From Phycisphaerae bacterium (lineage in GTDB: Bacteria; Planctomycetota; Phycisphaerae; Sedimentisphaerales; Anaerobacaceae), in contig JADHXY010000004.1 in NCBI GenBank assembly GCA_016782755.1, positions 1 through 38,463 of the forward strand: a DNA stretch of 38,463 bases, written 5' to 3'. A program made the translations under genes and the position numbers. This document shows, piece by piece, positions 34,883-38,463 of the stretch. Position 1 is the stretch's first letter. Each line of letters starts with the position of its first letter. The notes under the pieces were generated by a model. The model was not told the origin of the DNA. It saw only the letters and a program-made list of their open reading frames with translations, and searched no databases.

Positions 34883-34925
34883 TTGTCATTCCCGCTCTCC
34901 TTTGTCATTCCCGCGCAGGCGGGAA
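34883..34925. repeat. REP-like element with TTCCCGC/GCGGGAA palindrome
   Basis: TTGTCATTCCCGC occurs twice, at 34883-34895 and 34902-34914. The second copy continues into a perfect palindrome with TTCCCGC (34908-34914), a four-base loop and GCGGGAA (34919-34925). This resembles dispersed TCATTCCCGC-type repeats. The rest of the gap to parB holds the two parS sites and no gene. Confidence 0.65.
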
Positions 34926-35007
34926 TCCAGTTTGTAGTTTTAGGTTTTAGTTCGTAGGGTACGCAACTTGATGAAAGCTTATCCTTCCCCAACAACAGCT
35001 TCTATTT

Positions 35008-35023
35008 TGTTCCACGTGAAACA
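35008..35023. promoter_or_regulatory. parS centromere site 1
   Basis: TGTTCCACGTGAAACA differs by one base from the bacterial chromosomal parS consensus TGTTTCACGTGAAACA. It lies about 300 bases upstream of parB and should be bound by the ParB encoded next to it. Confidence 0.93.
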
Positions 35024-35085
35024 TTCCTTGTATTTCCAATGGCCTCATATTTTCTCTCTATTTTTATCAACCGCGAATTTTAAAT

Positions 35086-35101
35086 TGTTCCACGTGAAAC
35101 A
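35086..35101. promoter_or_regulatory. parS centromere site 2
   Basis: This 16-mer is identical to parS site 1, at a spacing of 78 bases between starts, about 210 bases before parB. Even the variant base is shared, which points to the preferred local parS form of this organism. Confidence 0.93.
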
Positions 35102-35312
35102 TTTTCTAATTTTTTTAACTTTTTTCTTGGAATATTTCCGATTATTAATGTAAAAAGGGTTTTTAGAAAGGATTGAAGCAAGTCCCGGCTTAAGGATTGC
35201 CTTATTTGCAAAATACAACCTCAATCAACATGCAGGTGCAAATCCATAAGCACAGACGCCCTTTTCAGATTATACAAAAAAAATCGCAATAAAATATTAA
35301 TGGAGCATGGCT

Positions 35313-36263
35313 ATGACTGTAAATAAAAAGGAAAAACCAAAACATCTCGGCAGGGGGCTTGAAGCTCTTCTCGGGTCGCTTACAACCGAAAGTGATGAGG
35401 GCGTAAATCAAACTCCGATTACAGTAAGTGTTCGTAACTATGTACAGGAAAAAGACTTAGGCGAAACCTTAAAAGAATTACCCCTTAATTTAATTTCACC
35501 AAACCTCCATCAGCCACGTACCCAATGGGATCAAAAGCAGTTAGAGCAGCTTGCCGAATCCATCAAATCCAACGGTATAATCGAACCTATCATCGTTAGG
35601 CCAGCCGGCGATCGTTATCAAATCATAGCCGGCGAAAGAAGGTTCCGTGCATCAACTATGGCAGGGCGGGAAAAAATACCAGCCGTAATAAGACTCGCAA
35701 CCGACAGGCAAATGCTCGAACTGGCATTAATCGAAAATATCCATCGAACCGACCTTAATTCACTCGAAAGGGCGAAGGCATACAAAAATTATATCGAAAC
35801 ATTCTCGCTTACCCAGGAGCAAGCCGCTGAAAAACTTAGCGAAAATCGATCCGTAATAGCCAATTATATAAGGCTGCTCGATCTGCCCTCCGAAATCAAA
35901 CAAATGCTAACAGACCGAACACTCTCAATGGGACATGCCAGGGCAATACTCGCGCTGCCCAATGACGACTTAAGGAATAAAATAGCGAAAATGGCCATGA
36001 CAGGGCGGCTAAGTGTCAGAAATGTAGAAGCCCTGGTCAAAAAAACATTATCAAAAACCGAAAAGTCCGATAAAAAACCGAAAAACAAACCGGCAAACAT
36101 ATATGATCTGGAAAACAGTCTGACAAATAAAATGGGTACAAAAGTAACGATCAATACGCAAAAGGGCGGTCAGAGGGGCAAAATCAGCATAGAATTTTAT
36201 TCACTCGACGATTTCGACCGCATAACAGAATTGTTGGGCGTCGAATATGCCAATGAATTGTAA
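35313..36263 (+). CDS. parB: Chromosome partitioning protein ParB
   Basis: The start is placed at ATG 35313 because GGAG then lies seven bases upstream; the ATG at 35307 is too close. The product has 316 residues. It begins with a ParA-stimulating-type basic tail (KHLGRGLEALLGS). The CTP-binding ParB N domain (LPLNLISPNLHQPRTQWD, then IIVRPAGDRYQIIAGERRFRAS and ENIHRTDLNSLERAKAY) follows. Next is a helix-turn-helix (LTQEQAAEKLSENRSVIANYIRLLDLP). The C-terminal dimerisation domain ends it. It loads onto the two parS sites just upstream and spreads to organise the origin region. There is no parA beside it; a ParA-type ATPase fused to a glycogen-binding domain lies some 17 kb upstream. Confidence 0.96.
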   Translation: MTVNKKEKPKHLGRGLEALLGSLTTESDEGVNQTPITVSVRNYVQEKDLGETLKELPLNLISPNLHQPRTQWDQKQLEQLAESIKSNGIIEPIIVRPAGDRYQIIAGERRFRASTMAGREKIPAVIRLATDRQMLELALIENIHRTDLNSLERAKAYKNYIETFSLTQEQAAEKLSENRSVIANYIRLLDLPSEIKQMLTDRTLSMGHARAILALPNDDLRNKIAKMAMTGRLSVRNVEALVKKTLSKTEKSDKKPKNKPANIYDLENSLTNKMGTKVTINTQKGGQRGKISIEFYSLDDFDRITELLGVEYANEL

Positions 36264-36390
36264 TACCAATTCAACTTAATCGTTGCGCGTTCTATCAAAA
36301 AAGCATGGAGCGCAAGCGACATGATAACAAGAAGTTAAGTCTCAGGTTATCTTCACGCAAAGCGCATATATTAATCGGATTTGGTATAAT
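36262..36390. repeat. MITE-like element with imperfect terminal inverted repeats
   Basis: The left end ATACCAATTCAACTTAAT and the inverse of the right end (ATACCAAATCCGATTAAT) are imperfect inverted repeats enclosing about 125 bases without a gene. The left part recurs in inverted orientation at 14971-15005. The element begins at the parB stop codon. Confidence 0.55.
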
Positions 36391-36434
36391 TATTCGCCTA
36401 CAACAGAAACTAAATCCTAATTTAAAGTAAACGT

Positions 36435-36468
36435 AAAAAGGCCGAGCTTCTTTGGCTCGGCCTTTTTT
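36435..36468. terminator. Bidirectional terminator between parB and the signal-peptidase gene
   Basis: AAAAAGGCCGAGC (36435-36447) and GCTCGGCCTTTTT (36455-36467) form a 13-bp perfect stem with a seven-base loop and T-runs on both strands. Confidence 0.93.
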
Positions 36469-36508
36469 ATATCCTTTACACAACCTTGTAAGGAAAATCT
36501 AAGTTTAC

Positions 36509-37450
36509 TCACTTACTTATCTTTCCGAAACGCGACCAATCTTTTGATGGGCAGTAGAGATAATCAGCTTTGCCCTTGATGGTAGCTAATGGGATGGGGC
36601 CGACATGCCTGCTGTCTCGCGTAAAATTACGATTATCTCCAAGAACAAAGCAGTGATGCTCAGGAACCGTTGTTTTAGCAAAATCATGTGATAGTTTATC
36701 ATGGGGTGGCTTGGCCAAGAAAATTTTATATTTGGCATTACCATTAATCTCATAGAACACATCTCCTTCTAAAGGTTTGCCATTAATTTTAATTCTTATA
36801 TTATCCAACATTTTCTGAGGAAGTTTTTGTATTTCAAGTTTTTCATTGTTTACATGAACCTCATTATCTTTGATTTCAATCGTATCTCCAGCAACAGCAA
36901 CAACCCTTTTAATAAAGTTTTGCCGCCTATTCTCGGGATTAATAAAAACTATCATATCTCCTCTTTTAGGATTTTTACTCCTGTAAGCAAGTTTATTTGC
37001 CAGAAATCTGTCATTAGGTACTATAGTTGGATAGTTGGCGGCCACTGGTACTCGAAATGCTTCAAAGTAGTTTGACTTGACATTAGAAGCCACTTCTGTG
37101 GAGCCACCCGCGCTTATTAGTATTAACAGCAGATATACATACCATCGGTTATATTCTTTTAGCTCATAGTTCAGCTTCGCATGTTTTGCGACATAGTAAG
37201 AATCAATTATCGCCATAATGGCTACTGCTAAAGAAGCCAATATCGACATTCCGATGATTACCATTTTTATGGGAACATCAAACATTAGCGTTATCAAAAT
37301 TATGGGCACGAATATGCTGGAAAGAAATGTTAGTAATAATCCTTTTACAATCCTTCCACAATATACATGTCCAAGGCCGGGCATAATTAGTGAAAGGACA
37401 ATTGCATTTAAGGGCTTTCTTTTTTTTGTCTTACCCATTTCTATAGCCAT
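36509..37450 (-). CDS. Signal peptidase I-like protein lacking the catalytic serine
   Basis: The 313-residue protein has an N-terminal membrane domain (four hydrophobic segments, about residues 13-30, 38-56, 63-83 and 104-117) and a C-terminal S26 signal-peptidase domain. Family blocks are clear: RFLANKLAYRSKNPKRGDMIVF, FIKRVVAVAGDTIEI with the general-base Lys181, and VLGDNRNFTRDSRHVGPIP. At the nucleophile motif, where the family reads P-T/S-x-S-M-x-P-T, this protein reads PVAANYPT, so the Ser is Ala138 and the following Met is Asn. Peptidase activity by the usual Ser-Lys pair should be absent. Either it is inactive, acting as a binding or sensing protein, or another residue serves. It follows the small membrane protein gene by 18 bases in a sigma-factor operon. 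Confidence 0.85.
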   Translation of the reverse strand: MAIEMGKTKKRKPLNAIVLSLIMPGLGHVYCGRIVKGLLLTFLSSIFVPIILITLMFDVPIKMVIIGMSILASLAVAIMAIIDSYYVAKHAKLNYELKEYNRWYVYLLLILISAGGSTEVASNVKSNYFEAFRVPVAANYPTIVPNDRFLANKLAYRSKNPKRGDMIVFINPENRRQNFIKRVVAVAGDTIEIKDNEVHVNNEKLEIQKLPQKMLDNIRIKINGKPLEGDVFYEINGNAKYKIFLAKPPHDKLSHDFAKTTVPEHHCFVLGDNRNFTRDSRHVGPIPLATIKGKADYLYCPSKDWSRFGKISK

Positions 37451-37468
37451 TTCAGTTTTCCTTTATAT

Positions 37469-37720
37469 TTAAGTTCCTAAAAACATGTAAACCGTAAAAG
37501 CCATTCTGATGAAACCAGCAACCACACCAGCCGCAACCATTCCGGCTTTTGCAAGCGTGTGAGTATAAATAGCCTCCACAAATCGTTGCACATCCAACAA
37601 AGGTTTTTTCTTCTGTTCGTATTGACACACTTTCTTCATCACCTTTTCTGCGAATTTTGGGTCAACATCGATTTGGCTTCTTTGTTTTTTCCAATCTTCA
37701 TAAACCTTTTCACTTTTCAT
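37469..37720 (-). CDS. Small single-pass membrane protein, candidate anti-sigma factor
   Basis: The 83-residue protein has a charged cytosolic head (VYEDWKKQRSQIDVDPKFAE, then KVMKKVCQYEQ) and one membrane helix near residues 57-80 (AGMVAAGVVAGFIRMAFTVYMF). Its ATG overlaps the sigma-factor stop by four bases (ATGA), so translation is coupled. This is the usual place for an anti-sigma factor, and the small size with a single helix fits a minimal one, but no zinc-binding HXXXCXXC motif is present. I do not recognise a named family. Confidence 0.7.
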   Translation of the reverse strand: MKSEKVYEDWKKQRSQIDVDPKFAEKVMKKVCQYEQKKKPLLDVQRFVEAIYTHTLAKAGMVAAGVVAGFIRMAFTVYMFLGT

Positions 37721-38259
37721 GTGTCATCTTCCTCAAAACTTTTAAGGGCCGGCCTTAGCTTCTTTTTGGCCCTGTTGATTCTCGATTTTATTGTGCCGAT
37801 TCTTACGCCCTCAATTTGTGCTATCTGCTCGTATGGCAGTTTTTCAAATTCAGCCAAGACAAATGCCGTTTTCAGCTTGGTTGGTAAAGTTGTTAAAACT
37901 TGATCCAATCGGTCGAAGAATTCCTGTTGTGCCAGGTTATTGACAGGTGTGAATAAATCTGTATTTTCCGGCACGTTACTCATCGAAAGAACTCTTTTCT
38001 TTTTTGCTGCATTTATGCTTTTATTCCTTGCGATAGTAAACAGCCATGTAGAGAAACTGCTGCGGTTAGGATCAAAATCTTCCAGCTTTTTATATGCGGT
38101 AAAGAAAACTTCCTGAGCAATATCTTCACAAATATGATTGTCGTTAATAATATTTCTTATCATTGTGATAACCGGCCTCTCATATCTCTGTACCAATAAT
38201 CGAAAAGACTCAACATCTCCATCCAATACCGCTCTGATGATGCTGATTTCTTTGATCAT
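37717..38259 (-). CDS. ECF-type RNA polymerase sigma factor
   Basis: The 180-residue protein has sigma region 2 (FRLLVQRYERPVITMIRNII, then DNHICEDIAQEVFFTAYKKL and SFSTWLFTIARNKSINAAKKK) and region 4 (LTTLPTKLKTAFVLAEFEKLPYEQIAQIEGVRIGTIKSRINRAKKKL). The DIAQEVF and TWLFTIARN blocks are classical for ECF group sigma-70 proteins. It is the first gene of a minus-strand operon with the small membrane protein and the serine-less signal peptidase. The regulon is not visible. The remaining 200 bases to the window end are AT-rich, hold no gene and likely contain its promoter. Confidence 0.95.
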   Translation of the reverse strand: MIKEISIIRAVLDGDVESFRLLVQRYERPVITMIRNIINDNHICEDIAQEVFFTAYKKLEDFDPNRSSFSTWLFTIARNKSINAAKKKRVLSMSNVPENTDLFTPVNNLAQQEFFDRLDQVLTTLPTKLKTAFVLAEFEKLPYEQIAQIEGVRIGTIKSRINRAKKKLRPALKSFEEDDT

Positions 38260-38463
38260 TACTTAATTCCAAAAGTTAACCGATAAATTCCCTATCCGGT
38301 TATACAATTAACAATAGCCATAGTTCCACAAATTTTTTTTATCCTGTCTTATCATATAAGTCCGAAATATTTATTTTTTTCTTTTTAAAGCTGGTAAAGG
38401 GTTTTATAATCCTTGGTTGTATTGGCAATGGATTATTGAGAGGTTGGGTTGGTTTATGGATAG

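Noticed and set aside
34968-35153. A 61-codon plus-strand frame upstream of parB
   Set aside because: It covers both parS sites and translates them into repeated residues; no ribosome site is present.

Overview
The window looks like a chromosomal segment of a Gram-negative bacterium of moderate GC content, most probably a planctomycete of the Phycisphaerae/Sedimentisphaerales type. That placement is an inference from several traits: an ECF sigma factor followed by a membrane-anchored carboxypeptidase-regulatory-like protein, a GspE ATPase with N-terminal membrane segments, and an HldD heptose epimerase that implies LPS-type sugars. I see no tRNA, rRNA, CRISPR array or transposase gene.

Layout. 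1-3138 (minus): a YdjM-type membrane protein cut by the window edge, a DUF5131/TcmP 'three-Cys-motif' pair, and hldD. 3330-5834 (plus): a two-gene Ktr/Trk potassium uptake unit. 5996-8373: an accessory module with a 67-aa protein and a C39-like cysteine peptidase, bounded by an 18-bp perfect direct repeat. 8591-12150: mutS and a hemerythrin-domain protein. 12486-14646: a complete retron of the St85 type (promoter, msr-msd RNA, NDT-like effector, reverse transcriptase) embedded among dispersed palindromic repeats. 15079-18695: cysK, a lipoyl-bearing E2 acyltransferase lacking the usual subunit-binding domain, and a ParA ATPase fused to an AMPK-beta-like glycogen-binding domain. 18864-22877: a membrane protein, a CvpA-like protein, a GspE-type ATPase and a TPR lipoprotein. 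23083-26894: an ECF sigma factor with its large membrane-anchored partner, which carries an in-frame stop near the N-terminus.

26984-36263 is an origin-type neighbourhood. It holds gyrB, a DciA-like DUF721 gene and dnaN on the minus strand, an AT-rich gap, an ABC-F ATPase, an MBL hydrolase, two identical parS sites and parB. Between the ABC-F and MBL genes a good promoter leads to two successive terminator-type hairpins with CU-rich, anti-Shine-Dalgarno-like loops, which is a candidate small regulatory RNA. 36509-38259 (minus) is a sigma factor / small membrane protein / signal-peptidase operon in which the peptidase has lost its catalytic serine.

The most promising unexplained items are the ParA-glycogen-binding fusion, the serine-less signal peptidase paired with a sigma factor, the CU-loop RNA, the peptidase/small-protein module and the retron. 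All functional calls come from reading motifs by eye; no database search was run.
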